The notes beneath the pieces are model-generated. The model did not search any database and was not told the origin of the DNA. It saw only the letters and a list, made by a program, of their open reading frames with translations. The translations under genes and the position numbers were made by a program. Positions 43,483 to 51,325 of a DNA stretch of 64,000 nt are shown here, piece after piece. Positions within the stretch are counted from its first letter, which is position 1; each line of letters begins with the position of its first letter. The stretch comes from Aquitalea denitrificans (GTDB taxonomy: Bacteria > Pseudomonadota > Gammaproteobacteria > Burkholderiales > Chromobacteriaceae), in contig NZ_CP047241.1 of assembly GCF_009856625.1 (NCBI RefSeq), positions 2,542,001-2,606,000 on the forward strand, in the 5' to 3' direction.

Positions 43483-44163
43483 TCAGACAGGCACTCCCAC
43501 AGCAGCAGCGGAGGCCAGCGCCGCCATTTCGGTTCGTTCGCGATAGGCAATCAGGCCGGCAATGGTGATGATGGGCAGCCCGTGCTGGCGGGCAAAACGC
43601 AGCAGCTCCGGGCGGCGCGCCATGCTGCCATCGTCGTTGACGATTTCGCACAGCACCCCGGCCGGAGCCAGCCCGGCCAGGCGGGACAGGTCCAGTGCCG
43701 CCTCGGTGTGTCCGGGGCGCGCCAGCACCCCGCCCGGCGCATAGCGCAAGGGGAAGATATGCCCCGGCCGGGCAAAGTCGCTGGCCGGAATGCGGCTGTC
43801 CGCCAGCGCCCGCAGCGTGGCGGCGCGGTCGGCGGCGCTGATGCCGGTAGTGGTGCCGTGCAGGTAGTCCACGGTCACGGTGAAGGCGGTGCGCTGCGAT
43901 TCATTATTGCTGCTCACCATCAGCGGCAGTTGCAGTTGGTCCAGCCGCTCGCCGGTCAGTGCCACGCACACCACGCCGCTGCTGTAGCGCACCAGAAAGG
44001 CCATCTGCTGCGCGGTGATTTTTTCGGCGGCGATGATCAGGTCGCCTTCGTTTTCACGGTCGGTATCGTCCACCACCACGGCAAAGCCACCGGCGGCAAT
44101 GGCGGCAATGGCTTGTTCCACACTGTCAAAATCGTCTTCAACTGCTGGCAGGTTCTGGGTCAT
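43483..44163 (-). CDS. ribB: 3,4-dihydroxy-2-butanone 4-phosphate synthase RibB
   Basis: A 226-residue single-domain RibB without the GTP cyclohydrolase II half. The catalytic and metal-site motifs DDTDRENEGDLI, the ribulose-5-phosphate loop GHTEAALDLSRLAG and FARPGHIFPLRYAPGG are intact. It makes the four-carbon precursor of riboflavin. It lies 8 bp after the DszC-like gene at 44172, with no room for an FMN riboswitch, so it is transcribed from the sigma-54 promoter at 45476. It is evidently a dedicated copy that raises flavin supply when flavin-dependent desulfurisation is induced. Confidence 0.93.
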   Translation of the reverse strand: MTQNLPAVEDDFDSVEQAIAAIAAGGFAVVVDDTDRENEGDLIIAAEKITAQQMAFLVRYSSGVVCVALTGERLDQLQLPLMVSSNNESQRTAFTVTVDYLHGTTTGISAADRAATLRALADSRIPASDFARPGHIFPLRYAPGGVLARPGHTEAALDLSRLAGLAPAGVLCEIVNDDGSMARRPELLRFARQHGLPIITIAGLIAYRERTEMAALASAAAVGVPV

Positions 44164-44171
44164 CTTGGGTC

Positions 44172-45353
44172 TCAGGAATAAAACGAGGGGGTCGGGTACT
44201 GGCCATTCAGTGTCCAGTCACCCAGCTCTTGCAGCTTGTAATCCAGCGGATCGTGCAGGCTGTGCACGCGCAAATTGCGCCAGAAGCGGTCCAGCCGCAG
44301 GGCGGCGCTGGTGGCACGTGCACCGGTCACGTCGAAAATGCGGCTGGTGAGGTCCAGCCCGCTGCGGCTGGCATGTACCTTGGCAGCGGCAATCTGCAAG
44401 GCCAGCTGGCCGCGGCCTGCCTCATCCAGCGCATCGCCCTGCTGCCAGGCGGCATCCAGTTGCTGACCCGCATGGTCGGCCAGCAAACGCGCACCTTCCA
44501 GTGCAGCCTGGAATTCACCGTAATGCAGCAGGGTGTAAGGGTCCTTGTTGGCCGATTCCGCCAGCGAGGCGGGCCACAGGCGGCGCTGTTCCAGCGTATA
44601 GCGCCGGGCTTCGGCCACCGCACCTTCGGCAATGCCCAGATAGATATTGGTGAGGATGAGCTGGGCAATCAGCGGACGCAGGCAGGCGCGTGGTGTGGAT
44701 AGCGGGCCGGGTTGCAGCAGCAGCTCGTCCGCCCCCACCCACACCTGCTCGAAACGGGCGGAGCCGCTATCGGTCTGGCGCTGGCCGATATTGTCCCAGT
44801 CCTGATGAATGTGGACGCCAGCCCGGCGGGTGGGAATCACGGCAATCAGCAAACTACCCTGCCCGGCGCGCAAGGCCGAGGCCAGCAGCATGTCCGAATC
44901 GGTGGCGCCGGAGCAGAAGCTCTTGTCACCATGAAAGCGGTAACCGTCGCCATCCGGCGTGGCCAGCGTGCGGGTATCCAGCGGATTGAGCGCATTACCC
45001 CAGAACCAGCGCTCGCGCACGGTCTGCTCGAACCAGGGCTGCCATTGGTCGGGCCGACCGAACAGCTGGGCGGTGGCCAGCAACAAGTGCTGGAAGGCAA
45101 ACACATGGGCAACCGAGCTATCCACCCGCGCCAGTTCGCGCACGATGTGCAAGGTGGTGCTCCAGCTCTCGCCCAGACCGCCAAATTCGCGCGGAATGAT
45201 CAGGCCAAGCAGCCCGCTGTCGCGCAGCGCATCACGTTCGGCCTTGGGCGTGCCACCTTGCTGGTCACGCGCCACGGCGGTGCGGGCAAAACGGCTGGCC
45301 AGTTCGCGGGCAATGGCCAGCGGGCTGTCGGGCGCAATGGATGAACTAGCCAT
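44172..45353 (-). CDS. SfnB/DszC-like flavin-dependent monooxygenase
   Basis: 393 residues. The start at 45353 follows GGGAGG; an in-frame codon at 45395 has no such site. It belongs, with the gene at 45758, to a sub-branch whose active-site helix reads VFAFQHLLLATAQLFG and which has DIGQRQTDSGS-type flavin loops (here DNIGQRQTDSGSARFEQV). First gene of a two-gene unit with ribB. Substrate unknown; the regulatory setting points to an organosulfur compound. Confidence 0.85.
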   Translation of the reverse strand: MASSSIAPDSPLAIARELASRFARTAVARDQQGGTPKAERDALRDSGLLGLIIPREFGGLGESWSTTLHIVRELARVDSSVAHVFAFQHLLLATAQLFGRPDQWQPWFEQTVRERWFWGNALNPLDTRTLATPDGDGYRFHGDKSFCSGATDSDMLLASALRAGQGSLLIAVIPTRRAGVHIHQDWDNIGQRQTDSGSARFEQVWVGADELLLQPGPLSTPRACLRPLIAQLILTNIYLGIAEGAVAEARRYTLEQRRLWPASLAESANKDPYTLLHYGEFQAALEGARLLADHAGQQLDAAWQQGDALDEAGRGQLALQIAAAKVHASRSGLDLTSRIFDVTGARATSAALRLDRFWRNLRVHSLHDPLDYKLQELGDWTLNGQYPTPSFYS

Positions 45354-45475
45354 GCTGCCTCCCGCCCTGGCAGTGCTGCCGGCCAGATGAAACATTTTTG
45401 TTGCTGAATAAATGAATATGCATGAGATTACCTGCGGCTGAAATTAAACCGGGTGCGGTTTTGCCAGAATTCATT

Positions 45476-45491
45476 AGCAGATTGCATGCCA
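45476..45491 (-). promoter_or_regulatory. Sigma-54 promoter of the DszC-like/ribB operon
   Basis: On the minus strand: TGGCATGCAATCTGCT, GG and GC 10 bp apart, 10 of 12 consensus positions matched. It lies 123 bp upstream of the start at 45353. Three candidate activator sites stand 40-120 bp upstream. Confidence 0.72.
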
Positions 45492-45529
45492 GCCAAATAC
45501 GCCCTGTTCATGCTGATTCACACCGAATA

Positions 45530-45609
45530 TTGCTGCTACAGCAGCAATGCATTCATCAGCACTGCTGCTTCTCCAGCAGCCAATAAACAGCCTGCTGCAG
45601 CAGCAGCAC
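45530..45609. promoter_or_regulatory. Array of three candidate SfnR sites in a divergent region
   Basis: TTGCTGC-TACA-GCAGCAA (45530-45547), CTGCTGC-TTCT-CCAGCAG (45562-45579, one mismatch) and CTGCTGC-AGCA-GCAGCAC (45592-45609, one mismatch). The starts are 32 and 30 bp apart, so all three fall on the same face of the helix. They can serve both the leftward promoter at 45476 and the rightward transcription of the gene at 45758 and sfnR. Confidence 0.62.
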
Positions 45610-45714
45610 CATTCAAAAAACGGATATCGGCTGCCATCCCCGGCTAATTCGATTTATGCATATATTCCTGATAAATCCTTGGTTTACAGCAGCTGATTGA
45701 CGCGGTTAAAACTG

Positions 45715-45730
45715 TGGTCAATGTACCGCA
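45715..45730 (+). promoter_or_regulatory. Possible sigma-54 promoter of the sfnR operon
   Basis: TGGTCAATGTACCGCA has GG and GC at the correct 10-bp distance but only 7 of 12 consensus matches. It is 28 bp upstream of the start at 45758 and 106-185 bp downstream of the activator array. The position is right but the sequence is weak. Confidence 0.35.
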
Positions 45731-45757
45731 TAGCACGACATATAAAAGGATGACCGC

Positions 45758-46966
45758 TTGAACCTGCCTCACCACCTGCTGGCCCCCTCGCCCAGCGCCA
45801 GCACACCCGCCTCGGCCCTGCTGCTGGCGCAGCAACTGGCTGCCCAGTTTGCGGCTACCGCAGCAGAGCGCGACCACGCCGGCGGCACGCCCAAAGCAGA
45901 ACGCGACGCCATCCGCGCCAGCGGGCTGCTGGGCCTGTCCATTGCCAGCGAGCTGGGCGGCCTGGGTGCCAACTGGCAACAAACCCTGCTGGTGGTGCGC
46001 GAATTTGCCAAGGCCGACAGTTCGGTGGCGCATGTGTTTGCCTTTCACCACCTGATGCTGGCCACGGTGGAGCTGTTCGGCCAGCCGGAACAATGGCAAC
46101 CCTGGCATGAAATCACCACCCGGCAAAACTGGTTCTGGGGCAATGCCCTCAACCCGCTGGACGAGCGCACGGTATGCAAGCGCTTTGACGGCTGGCACGA
46201 GTTTTCCGGGCAAAAAAGCTTCTGCTCCGGCGCGCTGGATTCGCAAATGCTGGTGGTTTCCGCCCGACAGCAGCACAGCGGGCAATTGGTGGTGGCCGCC
46301 ATTCCCACCGGCCGCAGCGGCATCAGCGTGCAGCAGGACTGGAACAATATCGGCCAGCGCCAGACCGACAGCGGCAGCGTGAATTTTGAAAAAGTGCGTA
46401 TCGAAAACAATGAAGTGCTGGCCAATCCCGGCCCGCTTACCACGCCACGCTCCTGCCTGCGGCCACTGCTGGCGCAGCTGATTCTCACCAATATCTACCT
46501 GGGTATTGCCGAAGGCGCGTTCGAGGAGGCCCGGCACTACACCTTGCACGAGGCGCGCCCCTGGCGTGCGGCACAGGTGGACCACACCCACGAAGACCCA
46601 TACATCCTTGGCCATTACGGCGAGTTCTGGGTGGGGCTGGAGAGCGTGCGCGCCCTCACCGACCGTGCCGGCAACAGCATGGTGGCGGCGCTGGCACGGG
46701 GTGAGCCACTGACACAAGACGAGCGTGGCGAAGTGGCCATGCACATTGCCGCGGCCAAGGTGGCCGCCACCCGGATGGGCCTGAACCTGGCCTGTCAAAT
46801 GTTCGAGGTCACCGGCGCGCGCGCCACCCATGCCGGACTGCGTCTGGACCGGCACTGGCGCAATCTGCGCACCCACACCTTGCACGATCCGGTTGATTAC
46901 AAATTAAAGGAGTTAGGGGAATGGGCTTTGATTCGCAACTATCCGACACCGACGTTTTATTCCTGA
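45758..46966 (+). CDS. SfnB/DszC-like flavin-dependent monooxygenase, TTG start
   Basis: 402 residues, close relative of the product at 44172 (active-site helix VFAFHHLMLATVELFG). The start codon is TTG at 45758 with AAGGA seven bases upstream. The only nearby ATG (45750) opens a three-codon frame that ends exactly at the TTG (ATGACCGCTTGA). The low-efficiency start may lower synthesis. The end overlaps sfnR by 46 bp. Confidence 0.83.
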   Translation: MNLPHHLLAPSPSASTPASALLLAQQLAAQFAATAAERDHAGGTPKAERDAIRASGLLGLSIASELGGLGANWQQTLLVVREFAKADSSVAHVFAFHHLMLATVELFGQPEQWQPWHEITTRQNWFWGNALNPLDERTVCKRFDGWHEFSGQKSFCSGALDSQMLVVSARQQHSGQLVVAAIPTGRSGISVQQDWNNIGQRQTDSGSVNFEKVRIENNEVLANPGPLTTPRSCLRPLLAQLILTNIYLGIAEGAFEEARHYTLHEARPWRAAQVDHTHEDPYILGHYGEFWVGLESVRALTDRAGNSMVAALARGEPLTQDERGEVAMHIAAAKVAATRMGLNLACQMFEVTGARATHAGLRLDRHWRNLRTHTLHDPVDYKLKELGEWALIRNYPTPTFYS

Positions 46967-48090
46967 AACCCGCGTCGGCCCGCAGGGCCGAGCCAGCCCA
47001 AGGCCCGGCCATGCCCCTGATCACCCTGCCTAACCGGCAAAGCCTCACCACCTCCATCCGCGCCACGGCACAGGTGTTCGAGGACCCGCAGTCCACCGCC
47101 CTGCTGGCCCGGATACAGCTGATTGCCCCCAGCGACGCCAATGTGCTGATCATCGGCGAAACCGGCACCGGCAAGGAACTGATTGCCCGTCATGTGCACG
47201 CGCTGAGCCAACGGGCCAACCAGCCCTTTGTGGCCGTCAATTGCGGCGCGTTTTCCGAATCGCTGGTGGAAAGCGAACTGTTCGGCCATGAAAAAGGTGC
47301 GTTCACCGGTGCCTTTGCCGCCAAGCCCGGCTGGTTCGAAGCGGCCAATGGCGGCACGGTGTTTCTGGATGAAATCGGCGACTTGCCGCTGAACATCCAG
47401 GTGAAGCTGCTGCGCATCCTGCAGGAACGCGAGGTGGTGCGGCTGGGCTCGCGCAAACCCATTCCCATCAATGTGCGGGTGATTGCCGCCACCAATGTGC
47501 GGCTGGAAGAAGCCGTGGCCGCCGGCCATTTCCGCGAGGACCTGTTCTATCGCCTGCGGGTGGCCCATCTGGCCCTGCCTGCCCTGCGCGACCGCCCCGG
47601 TGACATCCTGCCGCTGGCCCGCCATTTTGTCGACGAATACCGCCAGCGCCTGGGCTATGGCGATGTCGCCCTGCATGCCGATGCCGAGCGCAAACTGCTG
47701 CAACACCCGTGGCCGGGCAATATCCGCGAACTGGAAAACGTCATCCACCATGCCTTGCTGATCTGCAAGCACAATGTGGTACGCGGCGAAGACTTGCAGC
47801 TGTCATCTTTGCAACTGAACCGCCGCAACGAGCGCCACAGCACACCGTCAAACCCGGCCCACAACAGCCACGACGCAGACCAGGGCCACCAGCAATTGCA
47901 GCAGGCCTTGCAGGCCCTGTTTGAAACCAATGGCAGCAATCTGTACGAAGACATCGAAAGCACCATCATCCGCGCCGCCTATAACTATTGCCACCGCAAC
48001 CAGGTGCAGGCCGCCCGCTTGCTGGGCATCAGCCGCAACATCATCCGCGCGCGGCTGATCCGCCTGGGGGAAATCAGCGCGCTGCGCTGA
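46921..48090 (+). CDS. sfnR: Sigma-54 activator SfnR
   Basis: 389 residues: an AAA+ domain with Walker A GETGTGKE (79-86), the sigma-54 contact loop GAFTGA (126-131) and Walker B GTVFLDEIG (145-153), then a C-terminal Fis-type helix-turn-helix (NQVQAARLLGISRNIIRARL). There is no N-terminal sensory domain, as in SfnR, the activator of sulfone-utilisation genes in Pseudomonas. Activity is thus set by its own level. AAAGGAG, 8 bases before the ATG and inside the upstream gene, supports the start at 46921; an inner ATG at 47011 is the alternative. It is the expected ligand of the CTGCTGC-type sites. Confidence 0.9.
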   Translation: MGFDSQLSDTDVLFLKPASARRAEPAQGPAMPLITLPNRQSLTTSIRATAQVFEDPQSTALLARIQLIAPSDANVLIIGETGTGKELIARHVHALSQRANQPFVAVNCGAFSESLVESELFGHEKGAFTGAFAAKPGWFEAANGGTVFLDEIGDLPLNIQVKLLRILQEREVVRLGSRKPIPINVRVIAATNVRLEEAVAAGHFREDLFYRLRVAHLALPALRDRPGDILPLARHFVDEYRQRLGYGDVALHADAERKLLQHPWPGNIRELENVIHHALLICKHNVVRGEDLQLSSLQLNRRNERHSTPSNPAHNSHDADQGHQQLQQALQALFETNGSNLYEDIESTIIRAAYNYCHRNQVQAARLLGISRNIIRARLIRLGEISALR

Positions 48091-48177
48091 GCGTTACTGA
48101 CAAAATACCTACGGCACTGGCTCGCCTTGCATCAGGGGTGCCATGTTCTTACACGCCACGCCAAGGCCGGGCAACAC

Positions 48178-48900
48178 TCAGGTCCAGGCTGCACCACCAT
48201 GCAGGTGCAGCACTTCACCGTTCATGCTGCGGTTGTGCATCAGGAACAGCGCCGCTTCGGCAAATTCGGCTGCCTGCCCCAGCCGCCCCAGCGGCAAGCC
48301 GGCCGCCAGTGCCTGCAGCCGTGCTGCATCATCTCCCAGCGCGGCGGCAAGCAAGGGGGTTTCCATGGGGCCCGGGCTGATGACATTGATGCGGCGCGGG
48401 GCCAGTTCGCGTACCAGACTGTGCGCCAGGGTTTCCACCGCGGCGGCGGCCACCGCCGCCATCGCCTTGCCCGGCTGCGGACGCTGCACCACCATGCCGG
48501 AAGTCAGGGTGATGGACCCCAGCTCTGCCATGCGCGGCAAGGCCGCACGCAAGCAATGCACACTGCCCCAGAAGCGGCTGTCCAGATTGCGCTGCAAATC
48601 AGCCATAGCGGACTCCGCCAACCGCCCCGGACTCAGCACGGCAGCTGTCACCAACAGGTGGTCCAGCTGCGGCAAGCGGGCAAAGAACTGTTCAATGGAT
48701 GCCGCATCCAGTACATCCACCGGCCAGCCGGTGGCAGATTTTCCCAGCAGTGCCAGCGCCTGCTGCAAGCGCTCGGGCTGACGTCCGCCTATCACCACCT
48801 GTGCCCCGGCTTGCACAGCAGCCTGTGCGGCAGCCAGCCCCAGCCCGGAACTGCCACCCACCACCACCACGGTTTGTCCCTGCAATGTTTTGTCCTGCAT
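48178..48900 (-). CDS. Short-chain dehydrogenase-like protein lacking the catalytic Tyr
   Basis: 240 residues from the ATG at 48900; the frame extends to 49011 without support. The cofactor motif VVVVGGSSGLG and the NVISPGPMETP loop are SDR-like. The YxxxK catalytic segment is replaced by VVQRPQPGKAMAAV, with no Tyr, and NNAG is replaced by VTAAVL. It belongs to a known atypical SDR group. The reaction is uncertain. It is convergent with sfnR. Confidence 0.8.
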   Translation of the reverse strand: MQDKTLQGQTVVVVGGSSGLGLAAAQAAVQAGAQVVIGGRQPERLQQALALLGKSATGWPVDVLDAASIEQFFARLPQLDHLLVTAAVLSPGRLAESAMADLQRNLDSRFWGSVHCLRAALPRMAELGSITLTSGMVVQRPQPGKAMAAVAAAAVETLAHSLVRELAPRRINVISPGPMETPLLAAALGDDAARLQALAAGLPLGRLGQAAEFAEAALFLMHNRSMNGEVLHLHGGAAWT

Positions 48901-49062
48901 CGCCCTGCTCCCGCCTGATTGGAAAAACCTGATGCTAAAGCCGGGCGAGCAGGGTTTATCCCAGCCATTTCCTGTCTGCAAATTGACTATGTCTGTAAAT
49001 ATACCCGGCAAATGACAGGCATTGTGTCGGACACATCCCGGCCAGGCCAGGGGTGGCGACGT

Positions 49063-49094
49063 AAAAAAGGCATTGCCGCAGCAATGCCTGTTTT
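49063..49094 (-). terminator. Intrinsic terminator at the end of the metN-containing operon
   Basis: AGGCATTGC-cgca-GCAATGCCT (49068-49089), flanked by AAAAA on the left (a U-run on the minus strand) and TTTT on the right. It lies 21 bp beyond the stop of the binding-protein gene at 49115. Confidence 0.9.
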
Positions 49095-49114
49095 GCTTTG
49101 GTCAGGATAAGCGC

Positions 49115-49924
49115 CTATTTTTGCCAGGCCAGGCTGTAGAGCTTGTCGTTATTGGCATAAGACTTGCGAATCTGCGCCTTCACCGCCGGGGAGTTCTGGT
49201 AGATCTGCACGAACTTCAACAGCCGCGGGTCACGGGCATTGTCTTCGCGGGCGACAAAACGCAGCGCGTATTGCTCGTCATCCTTGCCGGAGAAGATCAG
49301 CGCGCTGCCGGGGTCAAACGCATGGGCGGCCACGATGAAATGCGGATAACCCTGCGCCAGATCCACATCATTCACCACCCGCACCAGCTGCGGGCCTTCC
49401 ACTTCCACAAATTCCAGCTTGCGCGGATTGCTGACAATATCACTCAGTTTGCCGCGTACACCCACGCCGTCACGCAGCTTCACCAGCCCGGCCTTTTGCA
49501 GCAACAGCAAGCCCCGGCCCTGATTGATGGGGTCGCTGGCAATGGCCACCTTGGCACCGGTTTTCAGTTCGGAAAACTGTTTGATGCGGCTGGAGTACAG
49601 GCCGATATTGGCCAGGATGCCCAAGCCTACCGGCTTGAAATGATAGCCCTGGGTCTTGATGACATTGTCCAGAAAAGCCTGATGCTGGAAGTAATTGGCG
49701 TCCAGATCCTTGCTGGCCAGGGCCACATTGGGCGTGGTCCAGTCGGAAAACTCCACCACATCCACGTCCAGCCCCTGCTTTTTCGCCTCCTGCGCCGCCA
49801 CCTGCACCGAGTCGGCATAGGCCCCCGGTGTAACACCTATCTTCAATGCCGCCGCCAGTGCGCCTTGCGCCAGCAGCAGGCCGACCAGCGCCAGCGCACC
49901 CAGTTTCTTCTGGTGAAGTTTCAT
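49115..49924 (-). CDS. NlpA/MetQ-family binding protein, second copy
   Basis: 269 residues, a type II binding protein of the NlpA family (VGVTPGAYADSVQVAAQEAK in spirit: IGVTPGAYADSVQVAAQ, VEFSDWTTPNVALAS, DANYFQHQAFLD). The signal peptide ends in AALA|ALK and has no lipobox cysteine, so it is a free periplasmic protein, unlike lipoprotein MetQ. It is the last gene of the seven-gene operon that starts at 56394. It probably feeds MetNI with a different sulfur compound from that bound by the first copy. Confidence 0.87.
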   Translation of the reverse strand: MKLHQKKLGALALVGLLLAQGALAAALKIGVTPGAYADSVQVAAQEAKKQGLDVDVVEFSDWTTPNVALASKDLDANYFQHQAFLDNVIKTQGYHFKPVGLGILANIGLYSSRIKQFSELKTGAKVAIASDPINQGRGLLLLQKAGLVKLRDGVGVRGKLSDIVSNPRKLEFVEVEGPQLVRVVNDVDLAQGYPHFIVAAHAFDPGSALIFSGKDDEQYALRFVAREDNARDPRLLKFVQIYQNSPAVKAQIRKSYANNDKLYSLAWQK

Positions 49925-49968
49925 GATTTTCCCTTGTGTGTGTGATGTTGTTTTGGTTTCCTGTCGCG

Positions 49969-51324
49969 TCAGCGTGGCCGGTAGCCCGCCGCCGTATGGC
50001 GCGCCGGCAGGCGGTCGCCCTCGGCAAACAGCTTGTGGCGCAGGCTGCCTTCGGCATAGGCCGTCTTGTAACTGCCGCGGTTTTGCAGTTCCGGAATCAC
50101 CAGGTCGATAAAGTCTTCGTAGCTTTCCGGCGTCACGGTGCGGGACAGGTTGAAACCATCCACGCCCACCTCGTTGACCCAGCTTTCCAGCTCGTCTGCC
50201 ACACTGGCGGCATCGCCCACCAGCGTCGGGTAACGACTGCCCAGCCGGAAGCGCTCCAGCAGCTTGCGCCGGGTCAGCTGGTTGGCAGCGGCGGTTTTGG
50301 CTGCCGACTGGATGGCATTGCTGCCACCGTATTCAATCGGGTCATCCAGGCCATAACGGCTGAAATCCACCCCGATGCTGCTGGCAAAGTGTGCAAGGCC
50401 CGCTTCCGCGCTGGCGTACTGCCAGTAGTCGTCAAACTTTTCCTGCGCCTCGGCCTGGGTTTGTCCCACCACGGCGGCGATGCCGATGAAGATTTTCACA
50501 TCCTCGGCACGGCGACCGGCGGCCACCGCCTGACGACGGATGTCCTGCACCAGCTGGCGCGTCTTGTCCTTGTCCTGCGCGGCAATGAAGATGCCCTCGG
50601 CGTGGCGGGCGGCAAACAGCTGGCCACGGTCCGAGCTGCCGGCCTGAAACAGCACCGGCGTGCGCTGGCGCGATGGCTCGCACAGGTGATAGCCATCCAG
50701 CTGGTAGAACGGCCCCTGATGGCTGATGCGGTGGATGCGGCTGGCATCGGCAAACACCCGCGCCGCCTTGTCGCGCCGCACTGCCTCGTCTTCCCAGCTG
50801 CCTTCCCACAGCTTGTACAGCAGTTCCAGATAATCATCGGCACGGTCGTAGCGCTGGTCGTGTTCGTCCTGGGTGAGCAGGCCCATGGCGCGCGCGCCGC
50901 TGTCCAGATAGCCGGTGACGATATTCCAGCCCGCGCGGCCACCGGTGAGGTGGTCCAGCGTGGACATGCGCCGGGCAAACAGATACGGCGGTTCGTAGCT
51001 GAGATTGGAGGTGACGCCAAAACCCAGATGCTGGGTCACCGCCGCCATGGCAGGCACCAGCAGCAAGGGGTCATTGACCGGCAACTGGATGGCTTCGCGC
51101 GCGGTCAGGTCTATCGACTGCTGGTACACATCGTAAACACCGATGATGTCGGCGATGAACAGGCCGTCGAACAGGCCGCGCTCCAGCGTCTTGGCCAGCT
51201 CGGTCCAGTAAGACAGCGTGTTGTAGTCCACCGAGTTGTCACGCGAGTGGGTCCACAGGCCGTGGTTGATGTGGCCGACGCAGTTCATGTTGAAGGCGTT
51301 GAGCAGAATCTGTTTTTTCGCCAT
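49969..51324 (-). CDS. DszA/NtaA-like FMNH2-dependent monooxygenase
   Basis: 451 residues of the NtaA/SnaA/DszA luciferase-like family. Diagnostic pieces: NMNCVGHINHGLWTHSRDNS, LDHLTGGRAGWNIVTGYLDS, and FQAGSSDRGQLFAARHAEGI. Members cleave C-S or C-N bonds (sulfones, nitrilotriacetate) with FMNH2. The ATG at 51324 is one base beyond the stop of the upstream SfnB-like gene, so the two are coupled. Within this sulfur operon, a sulfone is a likely substrate. Confidence 0.9.
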   Translation of the reverse strand: MAKKQILLNAFNMNCVGHINHGLWTHSRDNSVDYNTLSYWTELAKTLERGLFDGLFIADIIGVYDVYQQSIDLTAREAIQLPVNDPLLLVPAMAAVTQHLGFGVTSNLSYEPPYLFARRMSTLDHLTGGRAGWNIVTGYLDSGARAMGLLTQDEHDQRYDRADDYLELLYKLWEGSWEDEAVRRDKAARVFADASRIHRISHQGPFYQLDGYHLCEPSRQRTPVLFQAGSSDRGQLFAARHAEGIFIAAQDKDKTRQLVQDIRRQAVAAGRRAEDVKIFIGIAAVVGQTQAEAQEKFDDYWQYASAEAGLAHFASSIGVDFSRYGLDDPIEYGGSNAIQSAAKTAAANQLTRRKLLERFRLGSRYPTLVGDAASVADELESWVNEVGVDGFNLSRTVTPESYEDFIDLVIPELQNRGSYKTAYAEGSLRHKLFAEGDRLPARHTAAGYRPR

Positions 51325-51325
51325 G

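Noticed and set aside
44164..44171. FMN riboswitch before ribB
   Set aside because: Only 8 bases separate ribB from the preceding gene, so no riboswitch can be there.
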